64,000 bases of DNA from Lactobacillus sp. ESL0246 (GCF_003692965.1 NZ_REHC01000008.1:186001-250000), one strand, 5' to 3'; positions 17,187 to 27,959 are shown, counted from the first letter of the stretch. Numbers and translations are program-made. The notes: generated by a model not told the origin, from the sequence alone.

Positions 17187-19223
17187 CTATGTTCGTTCAT
17201 GCTGTATTTCTTTATATTTTAGCACTTGCTTTAAAGTCTTATGTGCCGGCTCTTTTAGTTTGGGATCTTCTTTTATTAAGTCAAATGCTACCTGGTGTGC
17301 AACTGCTAGTGTTTCATAATTATTTATTACATTTCCAACCTGAAATTCTGGCAGCCCAGACTGTGCCTTACCAAACAAATCACCTTCACCACGTAATTTC
17401 AGATCTTCTTTAGCTAGCTTGAAGCCATCAGTTGTTCCAGCGACCGCTCTCATTCTTGCTTTCCCAGCTTCAGTTTTAGGATCAGCTAAAAACACACAAT
17501 AGCTTTGGGTGTTGCCTCGCCCAATTCTACCACGCAATTGATGCAGCTGACTAATACCAAAACGGTCAGCATTATAAATAATCATCATGTTGGCATTAGC
17601 TACATCAACACCCACTTCAATAACACTTGTTGCAACCAGAATATCAATTTGACCATCTGCAAAATCCGTCATTATCTCATCTTTTTTGGCTCCCGACATC
17701 TGTCCATGAAGTAAAACAACTTTTTGTTTAGGAAAATCATGACATAATTTCACCCAAAGTTCTTCAGCGTTTTTTAAATCAAGAGCCTCAGATTCGGTAA
17801 TTAAAGGAGTTACAGCATAGATTTGATATCCTTGTGCCAGTTGTTGCTGCATTAATTGATAAACTTGAGCCATTTGACCAGTTGTTTTCCAAGTAGAAAT
17901 AATTTGCTTGCGTCCAGCTGGTAAGTGATGAATTTCCGAGATTGTTGTTTCTCCATAAACAGTCAAAGCTAGAGTTCGGGGGATTGGTGTTGCAGTCATC
18001 GTCAAAATGTCGGGCACACACCCTTTATTGCTTAATGCCTGCCTTTGACTTACACCAAAACGGTGCTGTTCATCAATAATTACAATTCCCAAATTTTTAA
18101 AGATTACCTTGGGCTGAATCAATGCGTGAGTACCAATAACCACATTAATGGTACCGTCAATTAACTCTCGATAAATTTCACGTCTTTCTAAAGCTTTGGT
18201 TGATCCAGTCAGAAGTGCTACTCTAACGCCTAACGGGTTCAATAGTTCCTCAACCTTTTTAAAATGTTGCGTAGCCAAAATCTCTGTAGGAACCATTAGC
18301 GCAGCTTGAAAGCCAGCTGTTACTGCAGCAAAAAGCACATAAATTGCCACAATTGTTTTTCCGGATCCAACATCCCCTTGTAAAAGTCTATTCATTTGCT
18401 TTTCAGAATGAATATCAGCGTAGATTTCATTGATAACTTTCTTTTGATCATCCGATAATTCAAAGGGCAACTCCTTAGTCAACTTAGCAATTTCAACCAA
18501 ATCATATTGTTTGGCAATACCCTTAGTTTGATTACCGTATTCACTTAACTGAGCAAGTTCCGTCTGAAACAAGAAAAACTCTCTAAAAATCGCACTTCTT
18601 TTGGCCAATTCAGCTTCATAAGAATTATGAGGATGGTGCATTTGTATAATGATTTCTTGCTCAGTGAGCAAGCGATATTTCTGCCGTATTTCTTGAGGTA
18701 CAATATCTTCTATGTCTGATAAGTAATCATTTAAAGCCAGATTAATTAATTCAACTAACTTTTTTTGTCTTATATTTCGGTTAACTGAATAAATCGGGGC
18801 CATCCCACTATCATTTTCTTTAGCAGCTACAAATTTAAAACCCGAAAGACTTTGTCTAGCAGCATTATACTTACCATAAACAGCAATTTCCTTGCCAATC
18901 ACAATTCTATCTTTTAACCAGGGCTGATTAAAAAAATTGACCATGATAACTTCATGGTCAATTTGCATCTTAAAGCTGAGACGATTTTTTTTGGAACCAA
19001 AACGGCTAATAAAGGCTTCAGTTGCAACAATTCCTTTCAACATTACCTTTTGACCATCCATGATCTGATCAAGAGGAATCGTCTGAAGCTCATCGTAGCG
19101 AAAAGGAAAATAGAAAAGTAAATCATAAATGCTGTAAATGCCGAGACTTCCTAATGCTGCGGCAGTTTTTATTCCTACTCCCTTTAAATTTGTTACAGGG
19201 GCAAATACCTTTTCCGTATTCAT
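17187..19223 (-). CDS. recG: ATP-dependent DNA helicase RecG
   Basis: Branch-migrating helicase that reverses stalled replication forks and processes Holliday junctions. It has 678 residues. The N-terminal wedge/OB domain covers about 1-260. Walker A LLQGDVGSGKT and the DEQH box IIDEQHRFGV follow. Motif VI QLRGRIGRGN is in the second helicase domain, and a C-terminal TRG-like segment (DLKLRGEGDLFGKAQSG) is present. It directly follows fakA, with 3 bases between them. Confidence 0.97.
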   Translation of the reverse strand: MNTEKVFAPVTNLKGVGIKTAAALGSLGIYSIYDLLFYFPFRYDELQTIPLDQIMDGQKVMLKGIVATEAFISRFGSKKNRLSFKMQIDHEVIMVNFFNQPWLKDRIVIGKEIAVYGKYNAARQSLSGFKFVAAKENDSGMAPIYSVNRNIRQKKLVELINLALNDYLSDIEDIVPQEIRQKYRLLTEQEIIIQMHHPHNSYEAELAKRSAIFREFFLFQTELAQLSEYGNQTKGIAKQYDLVEIAKLTKELPFELSDDQKKVINEIYADIHSEKQMNRLLQGDVGSGKTIVAIYVLFAAVTAGFQAALMVPTEILATQHFKKVEELLNPLGVRVALLTGSTKALERREIYRELIDGTINVVIGTHALIQPKVIFKNLGIVIIDEQHRFGVSQRQALSNKGCVPDILTMTATPIPRTLALTVYGETTISEIHHLPAGRKQIISTWKTTGQMAQVYQLMQQQLAQGYQIYAVTPLITESEALDLKNAEELWVKLCHDFPKQKVVLLHGQMSGAKKDEIMTDFADGQIDILVATSVIEVGVDVANANMMIIYNADRFGISQLHQLRGRIGRGNTQSYCVFLADPKTEAGKARMRAVAGTTDGFKLAKEDLKLRGEGDLFGKAQSGLPEFQVGNVINNYETLAVAHQVAFDLIKEDPKLKEPAHKTLKQVLKYKEIQHERT

Positions 19224-19226
19224 TTT

Positions 19227-20885
19227 CTATTCAACAGAAATCAAGAAATTATAAACTGGTTGACCGCCATTATGAACTTCGAACTCAAGGTCATCATGCT
19301 TTTCTTCTAGTGCACTGACAATCTGTTGAGCTTGTTGCTGATTAGAATCACGACCGAACATAATTGTGATAATTTCTGAATCTTCATCTAGCATTTTTTC
19401 AATCATTGTCGTAGTTGACTTAATTAAATCAGTTGTAGCAACTTGAATCTCACCATCAATAATGCCAAGATAGTCATCCTTATGAATATCAATATCATTA
19501 ATTGATGTGTCACGATTGGCTTGCGTAACTTCACCTGAAACCACTGTTTCAAGCGCATTAGACATATTTTGGATATTGGCTTCAAGACTATCATCGGGAT
19601 CAAATGATAACATTGCCGTTAACCCTTGTGATATTGTTTTCGATGGAACAATACCAACTGGAATATCACTAACTTCACCAGCCTGTTTAGCGGCCATTAC
19701 AATGTTACCGTTATTAGGTAACACAATCGCTTGCTTAGCTCCTGATTTCTTAATGGCATCAATGATATCTTGAGTTGACGGATTCATCGTTTGACCGCCA
19801 GAGATAATCCTATTCACGCCTTCACTTTCGAATAATTTGCGAATACCATTTCCAGAAGCAACTGCAATCACAGCAAAATCAACACTTTCTTGATTTTCTT
19901 CATTGTTATTAACAATTGTTTCATGCTGAATCCGCATATTATCTATTTTTATCTTACCTAGTTGACCAAATTGGCTACCATAAGTGAAAATTTCACCTGG
20001 ATGTTCAGTATGAATATGAACCTTGGCAACTTCATTATCTGAAACAGCTAATAAGGAGTCGCCTAGTTCAGAAAGATGAGCCCGAAATTCTTCAAGATTG
20101 AAGGTCTTTTTATCAGGAATATCGGCAGTTAAATCTACCATTATCTCTGTACAATATCCATGATCAATGTCTTGAGTTGATAACTGACTTTGTACTGATT
20201 GATGATGCATGGCATTAATCATTTCATCCATTTCGCCTTCATCTGGTTGATAGCGATCAGCAAAGCTTTCTCCTAATAGTCCTTCTAAAAAGCCTTCATA
20301 GATAAATAATAATCCTTGTCCACCCGAGTCAACCACACCCACTTGTTTAAGCACTGGCAATAAATCTGGGGTTGTTTTAAGGGCTCTTTTTGCCCCTTCA
20401 ACTATGGCCTTCATCACTTCTTCGATATCATCAGTTTCATTAGCTTTATTTGCACCTTCTTGAGCAGCAATTCTAGCAACTGTCAGAATAGTACCTTCAA
20501 CCGGTTTCATCACTGCCTTATATGCTGTTGCAACTCCATTTGAAAAAGCATTTGCTAGTTCTTGGGCATTTAGAGTATTCATGCCCTGTGTGGCTTTATA
20601 CACGCCTCTAAATAATTGTGAAGAAATAACACCACTATTACCACGTGCACCCATTAGCATTCCCTTTGCAAGACTTTCAGTTAAATCTCCAACCTTTGAG
20701 CTAGGATTCTCACTAACTGCCCTGGCGCCACTTTCAATAGTCAAATTCATATTTGTTCCGGTATCACCATCTGGAACGGGAAAGACGTTCAAAGAGTTGA
20801 TAAACTCCGCATTTCGACCTAAACGATGAGTGGCCACTCGAACCATATCTCTAAATTTTTTGCTATCTATTTCCTTTAAAACCAA
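19227..20885 (-). CDS. fakA: Fatty acid kinase subunit A (DAK2/DhaL-domain protein)
   Basis: ATP-binding subunit that phosphorylates fatty acids held by a FakB (DegV-family) partner, feeding PlsX. It has 552 residues. An N-terminal DhaL-type domain carries FPVPDGDTGTNM (residues 35-46) and GARGNSGVI. A middle domain and a C-terminal DAK1-like domain (ILPNNGNIVMAAKQA) follow. Older annotations call it a dihydroxyacetone kinase homologue or YloV. The neighbours asp23, recG, plsX and acpP match the usual yloU-yloV locus. No fakB is in the window. Confidence 0.93.
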   Translation of the reverse strand: MVLKEIDSKKFRDMVRVATHRLGRNAEFINSLNVFPVPDGDTGTNMNLTIESGARAVSENPSSKVGDLTESLAKGMLMGARGNSGVISSQLFRGVYKATQGMNTLNAQELANAFSNGVATAYKAVMKPVEGTILTVARIAAQEGANKANETDDIEEVMKAIVEGAKRALKTTPDLLPVLKQVGVVDSGGQGLLFIYEGFLEGLLGESFADRYQPDEGEMDEMINAMHHQSVQSQLSTQDIDHGYCTEIMVDLTADIPDKKTFNLEEFRAHLSELGDSLLAVSDNEVAKVHIHTEHPGEIFTYGSQFGQLGKIKIDNMRIQHETIVNNNEENQESVDFAVIAVASGNGIRKLFESEGVNRIISGGQTMNPSTQDIIDAIKKSGAKQAIVLPNNGNIVMAAKQAGEVSDIPVGIVPSKTISQGLTAMLSFDPDDSLEANIQNMSNALETVVSGEVTQANRDTSINDIDIHKDDYLGIIDGEIQVATTDLIKSTTTMIEKMLDEDSEIITIMFGRDSNQQQAQQIVSALEEKHDDLEFEVHNGGQPVYNFLISVE

Positions 20886-20906
20886 TATTCTAAACCTCCG
20901 CTTGAG

Positions 20907-21269
20907 CTATTCGTCAAGCAATTTAACACTCTGAACGATGACATTGACAGCTTGTGTGTCAATCCCCAGTTGATTTTTCAAATTAAATTTAACACTATCC
21001 TGTACATTACGGCTAACTTCTGAAATCTTTAAACCGTAACCTACGATAATATAGACATCAATTGTAATCTTATTATCATCTGATTTGACTACAACACCAC
21101 GCTTATAATTTGCGCGATTCAGAATTCCATCGAATCCATCACGAATAGCATTCTTTGATGCCATTCCAACAACGCCGTAATTGGATGTAGCTGCGCTACC
21201 AACGACAATAGCAATTACCCCGTTTGAAATATCAATCAAACCATTTTTTGTTTTGATTTTAACAGCCAT
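20907..21269 (-). CDS. Asp23/Gls24 family protein (YloU-like)
   Basis: Small Asp23-family protein, 120 residues, often linked to envelope stress or membrane-associated scaffolding. The start is ATG at 21269 (MAVKIKTKNG) because GGAGGATAAAG directly precedes it; an upstream ATG would add six residues with no ribosome site. Core motifs such as VVGMASKNAIRDGF and DVYIIVGYGLKISEV are typical. It lies 21 bases upstream of fakA, as in other Firmicutes. The biochemical role is unknown. Confidence 0.9.
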   Translation of the reverse strand: MAVKIKTKNGLIDISNGVIAIVVGSAATSNYGVVGMASKNAIRDGFDGILNRANYKRGVVVKSDDNKITIDVYIIVGYGLKISEVSRNVQDSVKFNLKNQLGIDTQAVNVIVQSVKLLDE

Positions 21270-21368
21270 CTTTATCCTCCATATCATTGTTCTCGATATT
21301 ATGAATCTATTTTATCATAGTAATCAAATATTAAGTCAAAATTCCATTTACAAAAAATAGTTTTGCGG

Positions 21369-21397
21369 TTGCAATGATTTTTAAATTATGCTATCTT
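21369..21397 (+). promoter_or_regulatory. rpmB promoter
   Basis: -35 TTGCAA (21369-21374), 17-base spacer ending in TGC, -10 TATCTT (21392-21397). It reads into the rpmB Shine-Dalgarno AAAGGAGGT at about 21419. Confidence 0.65.
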
Positions 21398-21434
21398 TAT
21401 TTAGTATGAAAACACAATAAAGGAGGTTTAGCAA

Positions 21435-21620
21435 ATGGCAAAAGATTATATAACTGGTAAAAAGACCACTTTTGGTAATACACGTTCACACGCTTTGAAT
21501 TCATCACGTCGTGCGTGGAAGCCAAACCTTCAAAAAGTTCGTATTCTTGTTGATGGTAAACCAAAACGTGTATGGGTTTCAACTAAGACTTTAAAATCTG
21601 GTAAAGTTACCCGTGCCTAA
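21435..21620 (+). CDS. rpmB: 50S ribosomal protein L28
   Basis: Large-subunit ribosomal protein of 61 residues, basic, beginning [15 protein letters not shown]. It has the L28 core [14 protein letters not shown] and [13 protein letters not shown]. There are no cysteine pairs, so it is the zinc-free form. A strong AAAGGAGGT lies 9 bases upstream. It is monocistronic, divergent from asp23-fakA and closed by a strong bidirectional terminator. Confidence 0.97.
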   Translation: MAKDYITGKKTTFGNTRSHALNSSRRAWKPNLQKVRILVDGKPKRVWVSTKTLKSGKVTRA

Positions 21621-21628
21621 TTGCAAAC

Positions 21629-21663
21629 AAAAAGCTGACAGAATTTTTTCTGTCAGCTTTTTG
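21629..21663. terminator. Bidirectional terminator between rpmB and thiN
   Basis: AAAAAGCTGACAGAA / TTCTGTCAGCTTTTT stem, with T-runs on both strands. It serves rpmB on the plus strand and the thiN end of the large minus-strand operon, whose stop is 3 bases away. Confidence 0.9.
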
Positions 21664-21665
21664 TT

Positions 21666-22361
21666 TTATCTAAAATCAAAATTTTGATAGCGATCAACAT
21701 CTTTTGACTGTATAACTGCTACCGTACCCGTTGTAAATGATAATTTGAAATAATCTTTTTCTGATAAAAATTCATTAGAACTTAGTGAAACTGGTATTTT
21801 TGTAGAATAACTTTGCAAATCGTATTTAGCTCCAACAATGCTTAAATCCTGCACTACGGTTAGTGGAACTACTCCAAAATATGTATAATCTTTCTTTTTT
21901 CGGATTATATGTGTACCAGAATTATAAAATTTAAAAGAATTTTGTAAATCCAAAAACTCAATTTTTTCCGCGTACCCGTTAAATTCCGGCTTCAACAGCA
22001 TAAATAAATTAGTCAAAAAATGGTCAAGTCGACCACCTGTTGCCCCAATTGCAGTTAAATGGTCAAGATGATAATTTTCAAACGCATATCTAAGCATTAA
22101 CTCGGTATCGGTCAAATCTTTTTCCGGGACTGAATAACGAATGTCAGCTACATTTTTTTGAATCTTGGCTAATTCAAATTTTTGTAACGAATCAAAATCA
22201 CCAACTGCTAAATCAGGAACAAACCCCAGCTCTTCCAATAACAAGCTACCACGATCAACCCCAATTAATAATCCAGCCATTTGTTGAACAGCTACAATTT
22301 GTTTTTTAATATCGCAGGGCCATTGAGCTTTTGGAGCCCCTAAAAGTGCAAGTCCTTTCAT
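21666..22361 (-). CDS. thiN: Thiamine diphosphokinase
   Basis: Transfers pyrophosphate from ATP to thiamine to give the cofactor TPP. It has 231 residues. The catalytic-domain motif VGDFDSL (in DLAVGDFDSL) and ATGGRLDHFL are diagnostic of TPK. The C-terminal thiamine-binding domain is present. Its ATG overlaps the rpe stop by four bases, so it is coupled to rpe. It is the last gene of the rsmB-prpC-prkC-rsgA-rpe-thiN string, as in other lactobacilli and Bacillus. Confidence 0.94.
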   Translation of the reverse strand: MKGLALLGAPKAQWPCDIKKQIVAVQQMAGLLIGVDRGSLLLEELGFVPDLAVGDFDSLQKFELAKIQKNVADIRYSVPEKDLTDTELMLRYAFENYHLDHLTAIGATGGRLDHFLTNLFMLLKPEFNGYAEKIEFLDLQNSFKFYNSGTHIIRKKKDYTYFGVVPLTVVQDLSIVGAKYDLQSYSTKIPVSLSSNEFLSEKDYFKLSFTTGTVAVIQSKDVDRYQNFDFR

Positions 22362-23008
22362 CGTAAAACACCATTTAGTTCATTAATTTGTCCAGCAATA
22401 TTATTTTGACAAAAGATATACGAACCAGCAACAAAAATACTTGCACCAGCTTTTCGAGCAATCTTGGCTGTTTCAGCATTGATTCCACCATCAACTTCAA
22501 CTGGAATTTTATTTTGCAACAAATTAACTGCTTGATTAATTCTTTGAGTTGATTCCGGGATAAACTTTTGTCCTCCAAAACCAGGATAAACCGTCATTAA
22601 CAATACCTGATCAAGCATAGACATATACTTAGTCAGAACTTCAATTGGAGTATCTGGATTGAGTACCATTCCAGTCTTAACTTGGTGGTGTTTCAAGTAA
22701 TCTAACCAGTAATTGAGCTTATCCTCAGGCATAGATTCATAATGAAGAAGCATCACATCCGCTCCCTCTTTAACAAATGCTGGTACCATATCATCTGGAT
22801 TATTACTCATCAAATGTACTTCTGCTTCAAGTTGTGGGAAGTCACGTTTGAAATCTGCTACCAATTGCGGGCCAAAAGACAGATTAGGTACAAAATGACC
22901 ATCCATAATATCAATATGAAAACGGGTAATTCCAGCTTCCGCAGCTATTTTAATACTTTCACTTAATTTCAAATTATCAATATTTAAAATTGAAGGTGCA
23001 ATTAACAT
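22358..23008 (-). CDS. rpe: Ribulose-phosphate 3-epimerase
   Basis: Interconverts ribulose 5-phosphate and xylulose 5-phosphate in the pentose phosphate pathway. The TIM barrel has signatures HIDIMDGHFVPNLSFG, MTVYPGFGGQKF and EVDGGIN. I chose ATG at 23008 (MLIAPSILN), 6 bases after GAGG, which gives 216 residues, the normal length. A GTG at 23020, overlapping the rsgA stop, would add four residues. Confidence 0.95.
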   Translation of the reverse strand: MLIAPSILNIDNLKLSESIKIAAEAGITRFHIDIMDGHFVPNLSFGPQLVADFKRDFPQLEAEVHLMSNNPDDMVPAFVKEGADVMLLHYESMPEDKLNYWLDYLKHHQVKTGMVLNPDTPIEVLTKYMSMLDQVLLMTVYPGFGGQKFIPESTQRINQAVNLLQNKIPVEVDGGINAETAKIARKAGASIFVAGSYIFCQNNIAGQINELNGVLR

Positions 23009-23016
23009 ATCTTTCC

Positions 23017-23910
23017 TCACTTCAAATACTCAGGAAGACGGCCATTAGCAATTTCTGCTCTCATAAGGAGATAATCATCATACCGACTCCGTTTGATTTT
23101 TTCATTTTCAACTAAACACTTGACCGCACACTGTGGTTCTTTAAGATGCTGGCAACCACGAAATTTGCAATGTACACTAGCTTTTTTGAATTCAACTAAA
23201 TATTCACACAACTCATTTATTTTAATTGGAGTAAGATCAATAGCAGAAAAGCCAGGAGTGTCGGCCAAAAAACCTTGACCTAATTGAAATAACTGCACAG
23301 TTCTAGTCGTGTGTTTACCTCGATTTAAGCTAGTGGAAATAGCTTGGGTCGCTTGATTCAAATCTTGTCTTAAATGATTAATCAGGGTTGATTTACCAGC
23401 TCCTGATTGTCCTGCTAAAGTCCAAACCTGACCATTAGCAATCATTGTTGATAATTCATTAGCTAATTTTTGCCAGTTATCAAAAATTGGATACCCAATT
23501 TTTTCGTAATATACTAAATCTTGCCTTATTTTTTCTAATTGAACGTTTGAAGCGATATCAGTTTTCGATAAATAGATACTTACAGCTACATTTTGCCAAG
23601 AAAAAAAGGTTAAGAAACGATCTAACAACTGCAATGAAAAGTCCGGTTCAACCGCCGAAATAACTAATAAAACGTGGTCAACATTTGCTACTGCCGGTCT
23701 CCCAATTAAATTAGATCTTGGTAAGACTTCCACTAAATAGTTAGTTCCTTGTTCATCGAGTTGAATGCGAACATGATCCCCAACTGTAGGCTTTAATTTG
23801 TTCTTTCGAAAAACCCCGCGAGCCCTAGTTCTAACAACGCCACTAACGGTTTTGACATCATAAAATCCAGCAATTAAGCCAATTACAATTCCCTCAGTTT
23901 GCTTTATCAT
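23017..23910 (-). CDS. rsgA: Ribosome small subunit-dependent GTPase RsgA
   Basis: Circularly permuted GTPase that acts in late 30S assembly. It has 297 residues. An N-terminal OB domain is followed by motifs in the order G4 (LSKTD), G1 ([12 protein letters not shown]), G3 (DTPGF), the permutation typical of the family. The C-terminal zinc site is [18 protein letters not shown]. Its ATG overlaps the prkC stop by four bases. Confidence 0.96.
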   Translation of the reverse strand: MIKQTEGIVIGLIAGFYDVKTVSGVVRTRARGVFRKNKLKPTVGDHVRIQLDEQGTNYLVEVLPRSNLIGRPAVANVDHVLLVISAVEPDFSLQLLDRFLTFFSWQNVAVSIYLSKTDIASNVQLEKIRQDLVYYEKIGYPIFDNWQKLANELSTMIANGQVWTLAGQSGAGKSTLINHLRQDLNQATQAISTSLNRGKHTTRTVQLFQLGQGFLADTPGFSAIDLTPIKINELCEYLVEFKKASVHCKFRGCQHLKEPQCAVKCLVENEKIKRSRYDDYLLMRAEIANGRLPEYLK

Positions 23911-25883
23911 TGCTTGACCTTCTCATTTAATATTATTTGTCCATCACGAACGACTCTTAAAGCACCAGCACCTTGCTTAAGCAAAAATGGAATTGAAAAG
24001 TTTACGTCGCGCTTAATGTACAAATCACGATAAATATTATTCAGAGAATGATTGTCATCAGAAATATATATTTGAATATGATTACCACGACTTTCTGTAT
24101 CCTCATCATTTTTTTCATACGTAACGGTAAACGTTTTAATTGCAGTAGAATCTTTTTCCTTTTTTGGTCCTTCAGAAACACTTACCGTAATCGTACTACC
24201 ATGAGAAACTTCAGTATCGGATGCAGGACTCATTGATATGACCATTCCTTTTTTAACTTTGCTAGAGTAAGTTGGATTTACTTGCAAGGTCAAGCCATGG
24301 CGATGTGCAAATTTCTGAGCAGTTTTAAGTGACTTATTACGTAAGTCTGGTAATTTGACAGAATCATTTTTAAAGCGATCATCATTTCCTTTAGAAACAC
24401 TCAGCGTAATTGTTGTTTGTGCTGGCTTGACTTCGACATCCGCAGCAATGCTTTGAGAGATAACTGCTCCAAATGGGACATTAGAAGAATACTGATTTTC
24501 GCGAATAACCTCAAATCCTAATTTTTCCAATTTAACTACTGCACTCTGGTAATCTTCACCCGTTACATCGGGAACTTTAACCATTCCTGCTCCGTCAGAA
24601 ATATAAAGGTCAATAAATCGTCCCCGTTTAATATTGCGTCCTGCTCCAGGAGAGCTTTTAATTACCTTTCCTTGAGCAATATTATCCGAACTCTTATGCT
24701 TAATTCGACCAACTTTGAGACCAACATTTTCTAACTTATCACGCGCACTTTGTTCAGTTAAATTAGTGACATCTGGAATGCGAACTTCATGATTATTTCT
24801 ACCAGATAGAACAAAAGCCATCAAAAAAATGACTAAGATAGCGGCAACACCAACAAACAGCCACCACCATTTATATTTACGTAAATTTTGAAAAAAAGCT
24901 GTTCTTTTAACTTGATCATCATTTCCAGAATGTGAAATTGCATTCACCTTTTTTTCTGAACTATCCTTAGGTATTTTTGCCGGCTTGAAATTGGGTAAAA
25001 CAATGGTTTCATCATTATTAATTCCTCGTCCATCTGCATATGCCGGCTCATTAGCACGTTCAGGATTTAAGCTTGTATCCAAGTCACTCTGCATTTCATG
25101 TACTGAAGCATACCGATTTCTTGGATCCTTGGCTGTTGCTTTTAAGACAACATTTTCTAAAGACTGAGGAACCTGATCATCCTTCTCTTTAATAGACGGG
25201 ATTGCTTCTTGGGCATGCTTAAGCGCAATCGCAACTGCTGAATCACCATTGAATGGAACAGAACCTGTGATTAATTCATATAAAATTATACCAAGTGAAT
25301 AAATATCTGACTGTTTAGTAACAAGTCCACCCCGAGTTTGTTCTGGTGACATATAATGAACCGAACCAACTGCGGAATTAGTTTGTGTAACTGAATTCTG
25401 ATTTAATGCTACTGCAATACCAAAATCAGCAATTTTAATATTGCCACGCTTATCCATCAAAATATTTTGTGGCTTTAAATCACGATGAATCACATTGTGC
25501 TTATGTGCTAACTCCATTGCACTTAATATTTGGTCCATTATACGGATAACATCATGTAAATCTAACGGGGCATTAAGTCTAATATAGTCTTTTAAATCTG
25601 GGCCATCAACATATTCCATAACCATATACGGCAACCCTTGATCAGTACCAACATCTAATACCATCACTATATTAGGATGGCTAAGTTCACTGGTTGCTAA
25701 TGCTTCACGTTGAAATCGGGCTAATGTTTGCGGTTCTTTTTGTAAATCAAGCCGTAAGATTTTAACGGCAACTTTACGTTGCAAGATAATATCTTCAGCT
25801 AGATAAACATTGGCCATACCACCTTCACCTAGTGTATCTATAATGCGATAGCGATCGCCTAATAAATAGCCCCTATCAATCAC
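23907..25883 (-). CDS. prkC: PASTA-domain Ser/Thr protein kinase (PrkC/Stk)
   Basis: Membrane kinase that senses peptidoglycan fragments or lipid II and phosphorylates cell-wall and division targets. It has 658 residues. The kinase domain covers about 12-275: glycine loop GEGGMANVY, catalytic Lys41 (VAVK), HRDLKPQN near 134, DFG after KIAD. One membrane helix is near 336-361 ([19 protein letters not shown]). Three extracellular PASTA repeats lie at about 366-575, then a C-terminal beta-rich tail. GTG start inside the prpC stop (GTGA overlap), so it is coupled to its phosphatase. Confidence 0.95.
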   Translation of the reverse strand: MIDRGYLLGDRYRIIDTLGEGGMANVYLAEDIILQRKVAVKILRLDLQKEPQTLARFQREALATSELSHPNIVMVLDVGTDQGLPYMVMEYVDGPDLKDYIRLNAPLDLHDVIRIMDQILSAMELAHKHNVIHRDLKPQNILMDKRGNIKIADFGIAVALNQNSVTQTNSAVGSVHYMSPEQTRGGLVTKQSDIYSLGIILYELITGSVPFNGDSAVAIALKHAQEAIPSIKEKDDQVPQSLENVVLKATAKDPRNRYASVHEMQSDLDTSLNPERANEPAYADGRGINNDETIVLPNFKPAKIPKDSSEKKVNAISHSGNDDQVKRTAFFQNLRKYKWWWLFVGVAAILVIFLMAFVLSGRNNHEVRIPDVTNLTEQSARDKLENVGLKVGRIKHKSSDNIAQGKVIKSSPGAGRNIKRGRFIDLYISDGAGMVKVPDVTGEDYQSAVVKLEKLGFEVIRENQYSSNVPFGAVISQSIAADVEVKPAQTTITLSVSKGNDDRFKNDSVKLPDLRNKSLKTAQKFAHRHGLTLQVNPTYSSKVKKGMVISMSPASDTEVSHGSTITVSVSEGPKKEKDSTAIKTFTVTYEKNDEDTESRGNHIQIYISDDNHSLNNIYRDLYIKRDVNFSIPFLLKQGAGALRVVRDGQIILNEKVKQ

Positions 25884-26629
25884 CGCTCATCACCACCTTC
25901 TTTTAGAATCAAGCAGACCGTAATATTGTCACCACCACCCAAGCGATTAGCTTCATTAATCAATTTATGACAACGTTGTTTAAGAGATAAACCACGTGTC
26001 GCCAAAATTTGTTGTATTTGTGGGTCACTTAGTGAATTAGTTAATCCGTCAGTACATAGCAGAATAAGATCATTTTCCTTCAGCTCAATTTGCCGAAATT
26101 CAGGATCAATGGTGCTGGAGACACCTAATGACTGAGTAATAATATTCTTTTGGGGATGATTTTGAGCTTGTTGCTTAGTAATTTGCCCCATTTTAATAAG
26201 CTCATTAACTAAAGAATGGTCTTCTACTAGTTGAATGAATTTTCCCTCAGTATACTCATATGCACGTGAATCACCTAAATGTGCAATCAGAGCTTCTTGA
26301 GCAAATACAATTGCTAAAACTATGGTTGTGCCCATTCCATTTAAATCAGGAAAACGGTCAGCAGTTTTTAAAATTGTTTCATTTTCAACACTTAATTGAA
26401 CGTCTAGCCATTTATGTGCACTTTCACAATCAGTAAAATCAGTCATACTAAAATTATGGCCCAAATGACTAACAGCCATTGTTGACGCAACGTCACCACC
26501 TTGATGGCCACCCATTCCGTCGCATACTGTTGCCATTGTTACTCCATTTTTATTTTTATAAACCTGGACAAAATCTTGATTGCTTTCTCGTATCCTACCG
26601 ATACTTGAAGCAAAAGCTGTTTTTATCAA
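25880..26629 (-). CDS. prpC: PP2C-type protein phosphatase (PrpC/Stp)
   Basis: Metal-dependent phosphatase that reverses PrkC phosphorylation. It has 249 residues. Metal-binding motifs DGMGGHQGG, GDSRAYEY, LCTDGLTNSL and DNITVCL are all present. TTG start at 26629, just after the rsmB stop, with GAGGTTAAGG ahead of it. It overlaps prkC by four bases: a classic kinase-phosphatase pair. Confidence 0.94.
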   Translation of the reverse strand: MIKTAFASSIGRIRESNQDFVQVYKNKNGVTMATVCDGMGGHQGGDVASTMAVSHLGHNFSMTDFTDCESAHKWLDVQLSVENETILKTADRFPDLNGMGTTIVLAIVFAQEALIAHLGDSRAYEYTEGKFIQLVEDHSLVNELIKMGQITKQQAQNHPQKNIITQSLGVSSTIDPEFRQIELKENDLILLCTDGLTNSLSDPQIQQILATRGLSLKQRCHKLINEANRLGGGDNITVCLILKEGGDER

Positions 26630-26633
26630 AACC

Positions 26634-27959
26634 TTAACCTCGTACTACAAATTTAGAAATAAAGAATCCGTCACTATGATAACTATCTGGCATAATTTTA
26701 AGCATCCCTGTTGGTACAGTGATTTTACCAGTTTTAAATGGCTTCAATTCAAATTCAGGATGCTTTTCTAAAAAAATATTGACCACATCTTCATCTTCTT
26801 CTTGAGCAATTGAGCATGTAGAATAAATCAGTTCTCCATTTACCCGCAGTAATGAACTAACATGCTCAAGAATCGCTAATTGGATTTTTTGTAAATTAGT
26901 TAAATCAGATAAACTCTTGTTGTAGCGAATCTCAGGTTTACGCCTAAGAAGACCCAAACCTGAACATGGCGCATCTACTAAAATTTTATCAAATTGACCT
27001 TTTTCAAATAAATGGTCAGCTTGGCGCGCATCCAGTGCTTTTGTATTAATGAGCTTTTTAACGCCCATCCTAGAACAGTTTTGTTCAACTAAGTTTAGTT
27101 TTTTTTGATGTATATCTAATGCCATTACATTTCCTAAAGGAATTTGCTCAGCAATCTGTTCCGTTTTACCACCTGGGGCACTACAAGCATCTAAAACCTG
27201 TTCATTTCCATCAAAATCAAAGGCATTTACCGCCAAGCTAGCAGCTTCATCTTGAATTGTCAATAAACCATTTTGAAAAAGTTTCGTTGAACTAATTCCA
27301 CCATGATTTAAAATCAATTCATCACTAGTTAATTCAGATTCCTGATAAGAAAAACCTAAATTAATTAATTCTTTTTTTACATCGTTTACATTTGCTAAGC
27401 GTGAAATACGAACAGTATTTTTAGCTGGTTCATTAATACTTGCAAGCACTTTTGATACTCTTTTGCTCCCCCAATGATCAATTAAATATTGAACTAACCA
27501 TTCTGGCGTGCTCTCTTTTATACTCAGATAAGTTACTTTATCAGTGGTTTTAGGTAAAATCGGTCCACGACGAATAAGTGAACGTAAAACGCCGTTAACA
27601 ACTTTAAAACCTGTAGAATGCAAACGACCAAATTCTTTCGCTAAAATATTTGCTTCATTCAAAACAGCCCTATTAGGTACTTTATCCAAAAACAAGATTT
27701 GATATGCCGACATCAACAGCAAGGGCTCAATATACCCTTCCTTTAATTTGGTTTTAATTAAGTCTTGAAGCTGAAACTTTAAGTAAATTTTGTATTGAAT
27801 TGTTCCATAAACCAACCTTGTAGCAAATTTACAATCAGTTTGTGATAAATCTGCTCTTTTTAAAGCATTATTTAAACTAAGATTAGAATAAGAATTATTG
27901 CGAAAAACACGCATCAGTGTATCTAAAGCAACAGCACGAGCACTTTTAATTGTCAACAA
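26634..27959 (-). CDS. rsmB: 16S rRNA (cytosine-967) C5-methyltransferase RsmB
   Basis: Methylates C967 of 16S rRNA using SAM. A NusB-like N-terminal domain (about 1-130) is followed by the methyltransferase domain. That domain has VLDACSAPGGKTEQ for SAM binding, DAPCSGLGLLRRKP, and the catalytic Cys in YSTCSI. I chose TTG at 27959 (MLTIKSARAVAL, 441 residues), 6-7 bases after GGGAG. The longer frame to 27995 lies inside fmt and has no ribosome site. The start overlaps the fmt end by 14 bases. Confidence 0.9.
   Translation of the reverse strand: MLTIKSARAVALDTLMRVFRNNSYSNLSLNNALKRADLSQTDCKFATRLVYGTIQYKIYLKFQLQDLIKTKLKEGYIEPLLLMSAYQILFLDKVPNRAVLNEANILAKEFGRLHSTGFKVVNGVLRSLIRRGPILPKTTDKVTYLSIKESTPEWLVQYLIDHWGSKRVSKVLASINEPAKNTVRISRLANVNDVKKELINLGFSYQESELTSDELILNHGGISSTKLFQNGLLTIQDEAASLAVNAFDFDGNEQVLDACSAPGGKTEQIAEQIPLGNVMALDIHQKKLNLVEQNCSRMGVKKLINTKALDARQADHLFEKGQFDKILVDAPCSGLGLLRRKPEIRYNKSLSDLTNLQKIQLAILEHVSSLLRVNGELIYSTCSIAQEEDEDVVNIFLEKHPEFELKPFKTGKITVPTGMLKIMPDSYHSDGFFISKFVVRG

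Noticed and set aside
19227-20885. Calling this gene a dihydroxyacetone kinase linked to dhaKLM
   Set aside because: Length, domain order and the recG/plsX neighbourhood fit FakA; true dhaK and dhaL are at 51.9-53.5 kb.
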